In this document: one piece after another, positions 34,245-41,868 of the stretch
Numbering within the stretch: position 1 is the stretch's first letter
Layout: every line of letters starts with the position of its first letter
Assembly: GCA_029259715.1 (NCBI GenBank)
Contig: JAJDEP010000014.1
Span: 62,001 to 126,000 of the forward strand
Origin: Planctomycetota bacterium
GTDB taxonomy: Bacteria > Planctomycetota > B15-G4
Reading direction: 5' to 3'
Length of the DNA: 64,000 bases
The notes under the pieces: model-generated
Told to the model about the DNA's origin: nothing
Databases searched by the model: none
What the model saw: the letters and a program-made list of their open reading frames with translations, nothing else
Program-made: the position numbers and the translations under genes

Positions 34245-35806
34245 GCCTCGTCGTGGCCACGCTCTACTGGACGGCCGTGGGCGGGCTGCTCATCTACGGC
34301 GTGAACTGTTACGTGCTCGCTCTGAGCTTCGGACGTCACCGGCACGCGCAAGGCCGGCGCGCGCTGGAGATCGAAGCCCAGGGCGTCGAGGAACCGGGCA
34401 TCGCGTCCCCATTGTCCGCGACGCCGGAGGCATGGGCGAACGCCTGCCTGCCCCGCGTCACCATCCAGCTCCCGCTCTACAACGAACGCTTCGTGGCGGA
34501 GCGACTCCTCGCCGCCGTCGCCACGCTGCGCCATCCCCGCGACCGCCTGCAGATCCAGGTCCTCGACGACTCCACCGACGACACGAGCGAGATCGTGTCG
34601 CGCTGGATCGCCGCCCACGGCGCGGGGCTCGACATCGAACACCGCCGCCGCGTCGACCGCACGGGCTTCAAGGCCGGCGCCCTGCGCGATGCCATGGCGA
34701 CGGCGACCGGCAGCTGCATCGCCATCTTCGACGCGGACTTCGTCCCGCCGGTCGACTTCCTCGAGCGCACGCTGCCGTTCCTGCTGCGCCCCGGCGTCGG
34801 GCTGGTGCAGGCCCGCTGGGGTCACCTCAACCGCGAGGTCTCGACCCTCACCCGGGCCCAGGCCCTCGCCATCGACGGGCACTTCGGCATCGAGCAACCC
34901 GCACGCTGCTGGAAGCGCTGGCTGCTCAACTTCAACGGCACCGCCGGGATCTGGCGCCGCGACGCCATCGACGCTGCCGGCGGCTGGCAGGCCGACACCC
35001 TCACCGAGGACCTCGACCTCTCCTACCGCGCGCAGCTCGCCGGCTGGCGCATCGAGTACCTGCCCTGGCTCGAGGTGCCGGCCGAGTTGCCCGTCACCCT
35101 CGCGGCCTTCAAGAGCCAGCAGCGGCGCTGGGCCAAGGGGTCGATCCAGACGGCGCGCAAGCTCCTGCCCCGGGTGCTGCGGGCCGACCTGCCGGTGCTC
35201 ACGAAGCTGCAGGCGGTGCTGCACCTGACGCACTACCTGGTGCACCCGCTCATGCTGGCGGTGGCGCTGCTCGCCGTCCCCATGCTCACGCTCTGGAAGG
35301 GCACCCTCGGACCTGGAGCCTTCGCTCTGGTCGCGGCAGCCCTGGTCATCGGCACCTGCGGGCCGTCGACGCTCTACATCACCAGCCAGCGGGCGCTGCG
35401 CGCGGACTGGCTCACCCGCTTGCGGTCGCTGCCCATGCTCATGCTCATCGGCACGGGCATCGCCGTCTCGAACACCCGCGCCGTGATCGAGGCCTTCCTC
35501 GGCATCGACAGCCCCTTCGTGCGCACGCCCAAGGACGCCGTCACCGACGCACAGCCCCTGCGCCGCGCGGGCGCCTACCGCCTGCCCCTCGACCTGCTGC
35601 CTCTCTTCGAGGCGGCCATGGCCGGCTGGTCGGCCTGGGGACTGGTGCTCTACCTCTCCGCCGAAAAGTACCTGATCGGTCCCTTTCTGCTGCTCTACGC
35701 CTGCGGATTCGGCTACGTCGCGTGGGTCTCCGCGACTGAGACGCTGCGGCGCCTGCTCAAGCGCCGCACATCCGGACGTGGCGTCGCCCACGCCGGTGCA
35801 TCGTAG
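34241..35806 (+). CDS. Processive family-2 glycosyltransferase, cellulose synthase/CslA-like
   Basis: A 521-residue membrane protein. An N-terminal helix precedes the GT2 catalytic domain with VTIQLPLYNERFVAERLL, QVLDDSTDDTSEI, CIAIFDADFVPP, LTEDLDLSYRAQLAGW and QQRRWAKG (the QxxRW motif of processive enzymes). Three to four helices follow. The pattern is that of glucomannan/glucan synthase-like or glycosyltransferases acting on membrane glycans. GTG at 34241 overlaps the upstream stop. The product polymer is unknown. Confidence 0.87.
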   Translation: MSLVVATLYWTAVGGLLIYGVNCYVLALSFGRHRHAQGRRALEIEAQGVEEPGIASPLSATPEAWANACLPRVTIQLPLYNERFVAERLLAAVATLRHPRDRLQIQVLDDSTDDTSEIVSRWIAAHGAGLDIEHRRRVDRTGFKAGALRDAMATATGSCIAIFDADFVPPVDFLERTLPFLLRPGVGLVQARWGHLNREVSTLTRAQALAIDGHFGIEQPARCWKRWLLNFNGTAGIWRRDAIDAAGGWQADTLTEDLDLSYRAQLAGWRIEYLPWLEVPAELPVTLAAFKSQQRRWAKGSIQTARKLLPRVLRADLPVLTKLQAVLHLTHYLVHPLMLAVALLAVPMLTLWKGTLGPGAFALVAAALVIGTCGPSTLYITSQRALRADWLTRLRSLPMLMLIGTGIAVSNTRAVIEAFLGIDSPFVRTPKDAVTDAQPLRRAGAYRLPLDLLPLFEAAMAGWSAWGLVLYLSAEKYLIGPFLLLYACGFGYVAWVSATETLRRLLKRRTSGRGVAHAGAS

Positions 35807-35846
35807 GCCGTACGCACTCCCCCTCACCCGCACCGAGTCGCCCGCG

Positions 35847-36842
35847 ATGAAGACCCTCACCACCATCTCCCTGGCCCTCGTGCTCTTCGCCGGGGCCGTG
35901 TGCGGTCAGCAGCCGCCGCTCTCGGACACCCCTGCTCCACGGCCCAAGACCGACCCGCCGCTGCTCGGCACGATCGGCTACCAACCGAAGGGCATCGACG
36001 ACCCCCGGCGCGCCGAGGACGCGGCAAGGCTGGCCGCCGCTCTCAAGAAGGTCGCCTGGGCAAAGCAGCAAGCCGACGAGCGCGAAGCCCAGCAGGGCCT
36101 CGTCCGGCTCGGCATCTACGCCCCCTACGACAAGCTGCTGCGCGCCCACGTCGAGCAGGGCCGCGTCGACTACGCGCGTCTCGCCGAAGACGAGATGAAC
36201 TTGCAGTCGTTTCTCGAGACCCTCGGCAAGGTCGTGCCGGCGAGCCTGAAGACCCCCGCCGAGCAGAAGGCCTTCTGGATCAACGCCTACAACGCGTTCA
36301 CGCTCCAGCTCATCCTCGACCACCTCCCAGGCATCGAGAGCATCAAGGACATCGCCAGCGGCGAGCGTTGGAAGGCCGTGCGCTGGGAGGTCGACGGCAA
36401 GCGCTACAGCCTCGACCAGATCGAGCACGAGATCCTGCGCCCCCTGGGCGACGCGCGCATCCACTTCGCCCTCGTGTGCGCGGCCCAGTCCTGCCCGGAT
36501 TTGCTGAGCGAGGCCTACCTGCCCGCCACCCTGGACGAGCAGCTCGACCGGGCCGGCCGCGCGTTCCTGGCGAGCACGGCCAAAGGCCTGAGCTTCGGCA
36601 CCGTGGACGGCACCCTGTGGGGCCGTAACCACGTCGTGCGCCTGTCGGCCATCTTCGACTGGTTCGAGGAGGACTTCGGCAGCAACGAGCGCGAGGTGAT
36701 CGACTTCGTGCTGAAGTTCGCGCCCCCGCCCGCCGCCGACTTCATCCGCGCCCACCGCGACGACCTCGACGTGCGCCACCTCGATTACGACTGGTCGCTC
36801 AACGGCCGCTCGGTGAGCGGCGGCCAGGCCGGCGGACGTTAG
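35847..36842 (+). CDS. Exported DUF547 protein
   Basis: A 331-residue protein with a signal peptide (MKTLTTISLALVLFAGAVCG). The DUF547 blocks are present: FWINAYNAFTLQLILDH, YSLDQIEHEILRP, RIHFALVCAAQSCPDL and LSAIFDWFEEDFG. DUF547 has been compared to thiol-protease-like folds, but no function is proven; Cys in VCAAQSCP may be relevant. The region before the domain (about 25-95) is Pro/Lys-rich. Its stop overlaps the stop of the convergent glycosyltransferase gene by 4 nt (36839-36842). Confidence 0.85.
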   Translation: MKTLTTISLALVLFAGAVCGQQPPLSDTPAPRPKTDPPLLGTIGYQPKGIDDPRRAEDAARLAAALKKVAWAKQQADEREAQQGLVRLGIYAPYDKLLRAHVEQGRVDYARLAEDEMNLQSFLETLGKVVPASLKTPAEQKAFWINAYNAFTLQLILDHLPGIESIKDIASGERWKAVRWEVDGKRYSLDQIEHEILRPLGDARIHFALVCAAQSCPDLLSEAYLPATLDEQLDRAGRAFLASTAKGLSFGTVDGTLWGRNHVVRLSAIFDWFEEDFGSNEREVIDFVLKFAPPPAADFIRAHRDDLDVRHLDYDWSLNGRSVSGGQAGGR

Positions 36843-37570
36843 GCCGGCGGCTCCGCCCCGGTCCGACGTGCCGGCCCGCCGGTGAGGCGCAGGCGCAGGA
36901 TGGTCGTGATGATCTTCCACCCGGCCAGGATGGTGCCCTTCACCGTCCCGGCGATCTTGCTTTGGCCCACGCGACGGCGGTAGTCGACCGGCACCTCGGT
37001 CACGCCCAGCCCGTGCTGCAGGGCGCGCACCTGCATCTCGACGGTCCAGCCGTAGTCGCGGTCGCGCATGCCGAGGCGCTCGTAGGCCTCGCGCCGGATC
37101 GCGCGGAACGGCCCCAGGTCGCTGTAGCGGTGGCCGAAGAACGCGCGGATCATCCCGGTGGCGAGCCAGTTGCCGAAGCGCTGCTGGGGCAGCATGGAGC
37201 CCGCCTCGCGTTGCCCCCGCACCCGCGAGCCGATGACCATGTCCGCCTGGCCCGAGACGATCGGCGCAATCACGTCGATCAACTGACCTGGATAGTCGCT
37301 GTAGTCGGCATCGAGGAAGACGATCACCTCGCAGGGCAGCAGCGCTGCGACGCCGGCGAGGCAGGCGGAGCCGTATCCGCGGCGTGCGGCGGCCACCACG
37401 CGGGCGCCCCCCGCCCGCGCCCGGTCCGCCGTGGCGTCGGTCGACCCGTTGTCCGCCACCACCACCTCATGCACCCCTCGGGCGGGCAGGTCGGCCAGGA
37501 CCCGTCCGATGGACGCCTCTTCATTCAGGGCGGGAATGACCACCGACACTCGCAATGGCCGCGGCTCCAT
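36839..37570 (-). CDS. Family-2 glycosyltransferase, dolichol-phosphate mannose synthase-like
   Basis: A 243-residue soluble or peripheral GT2 enzyme, likely to make polyprenyl-phosphate sugars. Motifs: VSVVIPALNEEASIGRVL, VVVADNGSTDATA, VIVFLDADYSDYPGQ, the IGSRVRGQRE loop and VPVDYRRRVGQSKIAGT, the last being typical of DPM-like enzymes. The ATG at 37570 is chosen with a purine-rich AAGGGGGA upstream; 37597 is the longer alternative. It could provide lipid-linked sugar to the GT-C protein at 32904, but it is on the opposite strand. Confidence 0.88.
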   Translation of the reverse strand: MEPRPLRVSVVIPALNEEASIGRVLADLPARGVHEVVVADNGSTDATADRARAGGARVVAAARRGYGSACLAGVAALLPCEVIVFLDADYSDYPGQLIDVIAPIVSGQADMVIGSRVRGQREAGSMLPQQRFGNWLATGMIRAFFGHRYSDLGPFRAIRREAYERLGMRDRDYGWTVEMQVRALQHGLGVTEVPVDYRRRVGQSKIAGTVKGTILAGWKIITTILRLRLTGGPARRTGAEPPA

Positions 37571-37697
37571 GCGTCCCCCTTCATGCATTGAAATCATACG
37601 GTGCGGTCGTCATCCTCGTGCGCTTCGGCGGTCGGGACGCGGGAAAACGAGACCGCCGCCTCGGACGGAACACACGTCCGCGACCACCCCCCGCTCC

Positions 37698-37703
37698 AGG
37701 AGG
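37698..37703 (+). promoter_or_regulatory. Ribosome binding site fixing a TTG start
   Basis: A perfect AGGAGG stands 6 nt before the TTG at 37710, which decides that unusual start codon for the PuuD-like gene over the longer open frame upstream. Confidence 0.75.
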
Positions 37704-37709
37704 CACGCT

Positions 37710-38339
37710 TTGGAAGTCTTCTCCGACGTTGGCATGTGGCTGCGCTGGATCCACTTCGTCGCCGGCATCACTTGGATCGGCCTGCTGTGGTATTTCAACT
37801 TCATCAACGGCCCGTTCACCGGATCGCTCGAAGCGGACGTGCGCTCGAAGGTCATCCCGCAGCTCATGCCGCGGGCTCTGTGGTGGTTCCGTTGGGGCGC
37901 CGCCTTCACCTGGTTGAGCGGCACCGTCTACGCCTACGGCTTCATCGCCCCCCAGAATCCGGGCGGCACGATGAACTGGATCACCGAGAACATGCGGGGC
38001 CAGTGGCTCACCATGGGCTTCGTGTACGGCACGATCATGGCCTTCAACGTGTGGTTCGTGATCTGGCCGCGCCAGCAGAAGATCATCCGCGCGATCCAGT
38101 CGGGCAACGCGCCCGATCCGGCCTGGGGCAAGACGGCCACCAACGCCTCGCGCATCAACACCTACCTGTCGGTGCCGCTGCTCTTCGCCATGGGCGCGGG
38201 CAAGCACATGGGCGAGTTCGCCGAGGACCTGCCCACCGACTTCCTGGTGCCGGCCGCGCTGGTCACCGTGGTGGGCATGGCCTTCGCCTGGCTGTGCATC
38301 CACAAGATCGGCCCGGTCGCCGGCAAGGACTTCAAGTAG
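37710..38339 (+). CDS. PuuD-like membrane protein
   Basis: A 209-residue protein with about five hydrophobic helices. The first reads VGMWLRWIHFVAGITWIGLL and has the WxH/W pattern of the membrane part of PuuD-type urate hydroxylases, which there may bind heme. FNFINGPF, RALWWFRWGAAFTWLSG and FNVWFVIWPRQQKIIRA follow the same family. There is no C-terminal cytochrome c domain, so urate oxidation is not implied; such short homologues are uncharacterised. The TTG start has a perfect AGGAGG upstream. Confidence 0.75.
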   Translation: MEVFSDVGMWLRWIHFVAGITWIGLLWYFNFINGPFTGSLEADVRSKVIPQLMPRALWWFRWGAAFTWLSGTVYAYGFIAPQNPGGTMNWITENMRGQWLTMGFVYGTIMAFNVWFVIWPRQQKIIRAIQSGNAPDPAWGKTATNASRINTYLSVPLLFAMGAGKHMGEFAEDLPTDFLVPAALVTVVGMAFAWLCIHKIGPVAGKDFK

Positions 38340-38371
38340 GACCGAGCCCCGCTCGCAAGACCGGCTCGCAC

Positions 38372-38410
38372 CAACGGGCGGCGCATCTCTGAGGGATGCG
38401 TCGCCCGTTG
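38372..38410. terminator. Long hairpin between convergent genes
   Basis: A 16-bp stem (38372-38387 with 38395-38410) contains a single G-U pair and a 7-nt loop. It lies 32 nt after the PuuD-like stop and about 100 nt before the stop of the convergent cupredoxin gene. A second perfect 8-bp stem (GCGTTGAA at 38428-38435, TTCAACGC at 38448-38455) follows. No T-run is present. Together they fill most of the 173-bp gap and are probably a bidirectional terminator. Confidence 0.65.
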
Positions 38411-38512
38411 CGTTGCACACGGCTGCAGCGTTGAACATCGCGGGGCCTTCAACGCCGCCGCTACCTTCACCGCGGCAGGATCGGTGCGCGCCACCGCCGT
38501 GGCCGCCGTCGA

Positions 38513-39355
38513 TCAGAGTTCGAGGGTCACGTCGACGGCAGCGGCGGCCTGCCTAGCCGTTACTTCGATCTCGAAGCGCTTCTCGCCCAGCGCCTCGTGC
38601 CATACGCCCACCGTGTAGTTCCCCGGCGGAACGTCCCGCAGGGTGTAGCTGCCGTCCGCGGCGGTCACGGCGAAGCAGGGGTGATCGAGGACGCCGATCC
38701 AGCCCTTCATCCAGGCGTGCACGTCACACTTGACCTCGATCATGACCTCGGCCCGCTTGAACTTGGTGGTGCGCGGATTCGCGTTCGCCGGCATCCCCCA
38801 GTTCGACGGCTTGTTGTTGTCGGGCTTGATGTGGACGTTGTGCATGGTCTCGTCGCTCGTCTTCACCGTGAGCTGCTGGCCCGTGCGCATGCCGAAGATG
38901 CGCGGCGTGTAGAGGCAGCCCACCTGATCCATGACCTTCTCGCCCTGCGGCTCGGGGTATTCCCACCGCTCCAGCCCGGTCTCGATCCAGACGAAGGCGT
39001 TGGCCAACCCGTTGCCCTCGCCCACCAGGACGCGGTCGTCGAGGTAGGTGCCGTCCTCGCCGGCACCGTGGCAGAAGGCGTCACCGGTCATCTTGATCAC
39101 CTCGCGCGGCGGCTGCAGGCCGTTGGCACGCACGTGCCCGGCGATGGTGCCCGCCGTCGACGGGTCGAAGGGCAGGATGGCGGGCTCCGACGTCTCGCCC
39201 CCGCCGGCTCCGGATCCGCCTCCGGAGGACGAAGAGCCGCCGCCGGGTGTGGCCGCATCCTCAGAATCGCCGCACCCCACGAGGAAGACGGCGAGCAACA
39301 GACTCGTTCCCGCCCACGCCCACCGCCGCTCTATACTCGTGCCCATGTCCTTCAT
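38513..39355 (-). CDS. Cupredoxin-like lipoprotein with C-terminal beta domain
   Basis: A 280-residue lipoprotein (lipobox FLVGC, Cys about 28) with a Gly/Ser-rich linker. The core has type-1 copper-like spacing: MHNVHI, then VKCDVHAWMKGWIGV with Cys, His and Met candidates, as in plastocyanin-like domains of uncharacterised planctomycetal or myxobacterial lipoproteins. An earlier CHGAGEDG resembles part of a CxxCH heme motif but lacks the second Cys. The C-terminus (ADGSYTLRDVPPGNYTVGVW) is a carboxypeptidase-regulatory-like beta domain. ATG at 39355 is chosen because AGGAGG stands about 10 nt upstream; 39346 and 39364 are alternatives. It overlaps the divergent selenoprotein start. Confidence 0.72.
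   Translation of the reverse strand: MKDMGTSIERRWAWAGTSLLLAVFLVGCGDSEDAATPGGGSSSSGGGSGAGGGETSEPAILPFDPSTAGTIAGHVRANGLQPPREVIKMTGDAFCHGAGEDGTYLDDRVLVGEGNGLANAFVWIETGLERWEYPEPQGEKVMDQVGCLYTPRIFGMRTGQQLTVKTSDETMHNVHIKPDNNKPSNWGMPANANPRTTKFKRAEVMIEVKCDVHAWMKGWIGVLDHPCFAVTAADGSYTLRDVPPGNYTVGVWHEALGEKRFEIEVTARQAAAAVDVTLEL
39332..39337 (+). promoter_or_regulatory. Possible -10 element for the selenoprotein gene
   Basis: TATACT ends 7 nt before the ATG at 39345. No Shine-Dalgarno sequence intervenes, so transcription would start at or next to the start codon (leaderless). The element lies inside the coding sequence of the divergent cupredoxin gene. No clear -35 element. Confidence 0.4.
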
Positions 39356-39947
39356 CCGAACCATCCCTCCTGAAGAAGCCGACGGCCCGCTCCGCGCCCT
39401 CTATGACGCCGCGGAGAAGCGCGCCGGCAAGGTCTTCGGCATCCTGCGCATCCAGAGCCAGAACCCCGCCGTGCTGCGGGCCTCGATGCAGCTTTACCAA
39501 AGCGTGATGTTGGGTCCATCCCCCCTCGCCCGTTCCGAGCGCGAGGCCATGGCGGTGGTGGTCAGCCGGGCCAACGACTGCTTCTACTGAGTGAAGGCCC
39601 ACGAGGCCGACCTCCGTGCCGAGGTCGAAAAAGAACTGCTCGAAGACGGGATCGCCGCCTTGCCGGCCGCCCAGCAAGCCGCCGACCTGGCCACGGACCT
39701 CGCGGCCCAGGGCAGCGAGGCCGCGCTCCACCCGCGCCTGCGGGCGCTGCTGCAGTTCGCCGAGCGCCTGACCCTGGCCCCGGGCGACTTCCGCGAAGAG
39801 CATCTGGCCCCGCTGCGCGACGTGGGCCTCGACGACCGGGCCCTCCACGACGCGGCCCAGGTGGTCAGCTACTTCTGCTACATCAACCGCATCGCCGACG
39901 GCCTCGGCGTCGACCTCGAACCCGAGATGGGCTCACCGCCCGACTGA
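39345..39947 (+). CDS. AhpD/carboxymuconolactone decarboxylase-family selenoprotein (CxxU)
   Basis: The frame starts at ATG 39345, meets TGA at 39588-39590 and stays open in the same frame to 39947, giving 200 residues with position 82 as selenocysteine. The sequence around it, RANDCFY-U-VKAHEADL, aligns with the redox-active CxxC plus His of AhpD-family peroxidase-related proteins, so Sec replaces the second Cys (Cys79, Sec82, His86). The part after TGA (FAERLTLAPGDFREEHLAPL, YFCYINRIADGLG) is the normal C-terminal half of the family, which argues against a real stop. A SECIS-like hairpin follows. A peroxidase or thiol-redox role is likely. A Cys-to-stop mutation is the alternative. Confidence 0.85.
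39588..39627 (+). promoter_or_regulatory. UGA codon with SECIS-like hairpin
   Basis: After the TGA (39588-39590), CGACCTC (39608-39614) pairs perfectly with GAGGTCG (39621-39627) around the 6-nt loop CGTGCC (39615-39620). The loop starts 25 nt after the TGA and has G at its second position. This agrees with the bacterial SECIS rules of a stem of several base pairs, a short loop with an early G and a distance of roughly 16-37 nt. Confidence 0.75.
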
Positions 39948-40586
39948 CGGCCCCGGCGGACCGGAGTGGACGCGATGGCCGAACGGCGCCGCCCCGATGA
40001 CGGCCGCCTCGGCGTCCGCCAACTCGACGAAGCGCGCCTCGACGAGGTCGTCCGGGAAGGCCTGCCGGGCGAGGTCGACGAACATCTCGCCGTGCCGGGC
40101 CTCGGCCTGTTCGAGCGCCCGGTAGAGCGGGTGCAGCGTGGCGAGCGCGTCGCAGGCGATCAGGCAGGTGAAGCGTTCGTGCGAGCGCAGTTCGATCAGG
40201 GTCGAGACCATCAGCGCGTCGAGGTAGGGGTCGCCCCCGCGTCGCGTATCGGCGGCGGCCCTGTGCAGCCCCTCGGCGTAGGGACTGGGCGCGTCGGGAC
40301 GCAGGGCCTCGCCGCGCTCGGTCAACTCACGCACCACGCGGTGCAGGTGCTCGGTCTCCTCGCGCACCAGGCCGGCCAGCGCCAGCGCCAGCCCGGGCCG
40401 GTGCACGTTGCGGCGCAGCAGCGTCATGGCCGACGCGGCCGCCTTCAGCTCGCAGTGGGCGTGATCGCTGAGCAGTTCCCCGATGTTCATGGCCGCGGCC
40501 GGCGCCCACGTGTCCGGGGTGTCCGCGTGCAGACGGAACACGCCGGTGGCGCCGTCCGTTGTCCCGTCCATGACGCCCGGCGCCAT
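39933..40586 (-). CDS. MiaE-like tRNA-(ms2io6A37) hydroxylase
   Basis: A 217-residue diiron protein of the MiaE family, which hydroxylates ms2i6A37 in tRNA. Iron-ligand helices show as LLSDHAHCELKAAASAM, VREETEHLHRVVREL, TLIELRSHERFTCLI and EARHGEMFVDLA. The ATG at 40586 overlaps the Rieske stop (TGATG). The C-terminus is short after the last helix. MiaE needs an electron donor; the co-translated Rieske protein is a candidate. No miaA or miaB is in the window, so the exact substrate is inferred from the family. Confidence 0.82.
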   Translation of the reverse strand: MAPGVMDGTTDGATGVFRLHADTPDTWAPAAAMNIGELLSDHAHCELKAAASAMTLLRRNVHRPGLALALAGLVREETEHLHRVVRELTERGEALRPDAPSPYAEGLHRAAADTRRGGDPYLDALMVSTLIELRSHERFTCLIACDALATLHPLYRALEQAEARHGEMFVDLARQAFPDDLVEARFVELADAEAAVIGAAPFGHRVHSGPPGPSVGR

Positions 40587-41062
40587 CAGCGGCCCTCGCA
40601 CGACGGGCCACCGTCCGCGGGGCGCTCGCCGGACGGCCGCATTTCAGCCGGGCTCCCGCCCGCGGCGTCCCCGTTCACCGACTCGCTGCTCGCCGTCTCC
40701 CCGCTCGCCGCGCCTCCGCTGGAGGGTCGCGCGGCGTCGGCCGGCACCTCCACGAGCACCCGGCCGCCCTGCTCCCGCGCCGCAAAGAGCGGGATCGACG
40801 CGCCCGGCGCCATCTCGCACTCACCCGTGGCCAGGTCGAAGCGCCACAGGTGCCATGAGCAGGTGATGCCGCCCGGGTCGAGCAGGCCATCCGAGAGGTC
40901 GGCCTGCTGATGCGGGCACAGCGCGCCGAAGGCCGACAGCCGCCCCCCCTGGCGGGCGACCGCGACGGCCACGCCCGCGATCAGTCGGCTCAGCACCTCT
41001 CCCTCGCCGAGGTCCGCCGCAGCGCAGAAATCGTGCAGAGTTCCGGGGGCGGGGGGCGGCAT
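40586..41062 (-). CDS. Rieske [2Fe-2S] ferredoxin-like protein
   Basis: A 158-residue protein. The Rieske cluster motifs are CPHQQADL (Cys-x-His) and CSWHLWRFD (Cys-x2-His), with the spacer found in small Rieske ferredoxins, and the strand FDLATGECEM after it. The C-terminal 50 residues are Ser/Gly/Ala/Pro-rich and not part of the fold. The start at 41062 gives a typical ferredoxin beginning (TLHDFCAAADLGEGEV); the frame is open further upstream across the divergent gene, which is not credible. It overlaps the miaE-like gene, so it may carry electrons to it. Confidence 0.85.
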   Translation of the reverse strand: MPPPAPGTLHDFCAAADLGEGEVLSRLIAGVAVAVARQGGRLSAFGALCPHQQADLSDGLLDPGGITCSWHLWRFDLATGECEMAPGASIPLFAAREQGGRVLVEVPADAARPSSGGAASGETASSESVNGDAAGGSPAEMRPSGERPADGGPSCEGR

Positions 41063-41113
41063 GGCGGGGGCACGGGTCCGGTTTGGCGAGGCGTCGGATC
41101 GACGTGGGGCTGC

Positions 41114-41119
41114 TAAGAT
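41114..41119 (+). promoter_or_regulatory. Possible -10 element for the ClpP-like gene
   Basis: TAAGAT ends 6 nt before the ATG at 41126, without a Shine-Dalgarno site between, in the 63-bp gap to the divergent Rieske gene. If used it would give a nearly leaderless mRNA. Confidence 0.3.
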
Positions 41120-41125
41120 CATGGC

Positions 41126-41728
41126 ATGAATGACGACCTCGCGCCCGGGGCCACCCCCGACCCCCACTCCGCCACCCTCAGCCGCTCCGCTGCCTTCGCC
41201 GGCACGCGCCGCGTCTTCCTCTTCGGCGACATCAACGCCGCGGTGGCCGAGCGGGTGGTGAACCAGCTGCTCGAGTTCACCGAGCGTGACCCGGGCGAGC
41301 CCATCGACCTGCTGATCAACTCGGTGGGCGGCGACGTCGAGGCGGCCTGCGCCATCGTCAACGCCATGCACGGCATCCCCAGCCGGGTGAACACCGTCTG
41401 CATGGGCTTCGCCCAGAGCGCCGCCTGCATCATCCTCATGGCCGGCACCGGCGTGCGCACCGCCTTCGAGAACTCGGTGCTGCTGATCCACCGCATGGTC
41501 TGGGACGAGACCCACACCGACCACGACGGCGAGGAGCAGTACCTGCCGCCGCCCGACGAGAAATACGTCGAGTTGTGTCGCCGCCTGGAGAATGCCTACC
41601 TGGGACGCTTCCTCGATCACGACGCCCTGTGGGCCGAGAAGTCCATCCCCACGGCCCTCGACATGTCGACGGACGACGCGCTGCGGCTCGGCGTCATCGA
41701 CGGGGTGATCTTCCTCAACCAGGCCTGA
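41126..41728 (+). CDS. ClpP-like serine protease (S14 family)
   Basis: A 200-residue ClpP-family protein: VFLFGDINAAVAERVVNQLL, INSVGGDVEAACAI, MGFAQSAACIILMAGT with the catalytic Ser98, and LLIHRM with His122. At the position of the third catalytic residue (Asp in ERDxFLS of E. coli ClpP), my alignment gives Ala177, with Asp179 nearby, so the triad may be shifted or incomplete. The segment after His (MVWDETHTDHDGEEQY) is acidic and differs from the usual handle. A ClpS-encoding gene lies at 50179, but no Clp ATPase is in the window. It may be a paralogue of a main ClpP. Confidence 0.82.
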   Translation: MNDDLAPGATPDPHSATLSRSAAFAGTRRVFLFGDINAAVAERVVNQLLEFTERDPGEPIDLLINSVGGDVEAACAIVNAMHGIPSRVNTVCMGFAQSAACIILMAGTGVRTAFENSVLLIHRMVWDETHTDHDGEEQYLPPPDEKYVELCRRLENAYLGRFLDHDALWAEKSIPTALDMSTDDALRLGVIDGVIFLNQA

Positions 41729-41868
41729 CGGGCACACGGGCAGGCCACGGGCGGGGTCACAGGGAGGCTCAGCCGACCCGCAAATCGGGCGATCGGGCTA
41801 CAGCCTGACCGGCCGACTTCCGACACATCGTGTAGACTCCTCCGTTCCCCTTCCCCCCAGCGCAAGCC

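Noticed and set aside
39591-39947. Separate 118-codon gene starting with GTG directly after TGA
   Set aside because: It is in the same frame as the preceding gene, has no ribosome site, and carries the C-terminal half of the same AhpD-type domain. Reading through TGA as selenocysteine explains both parts.
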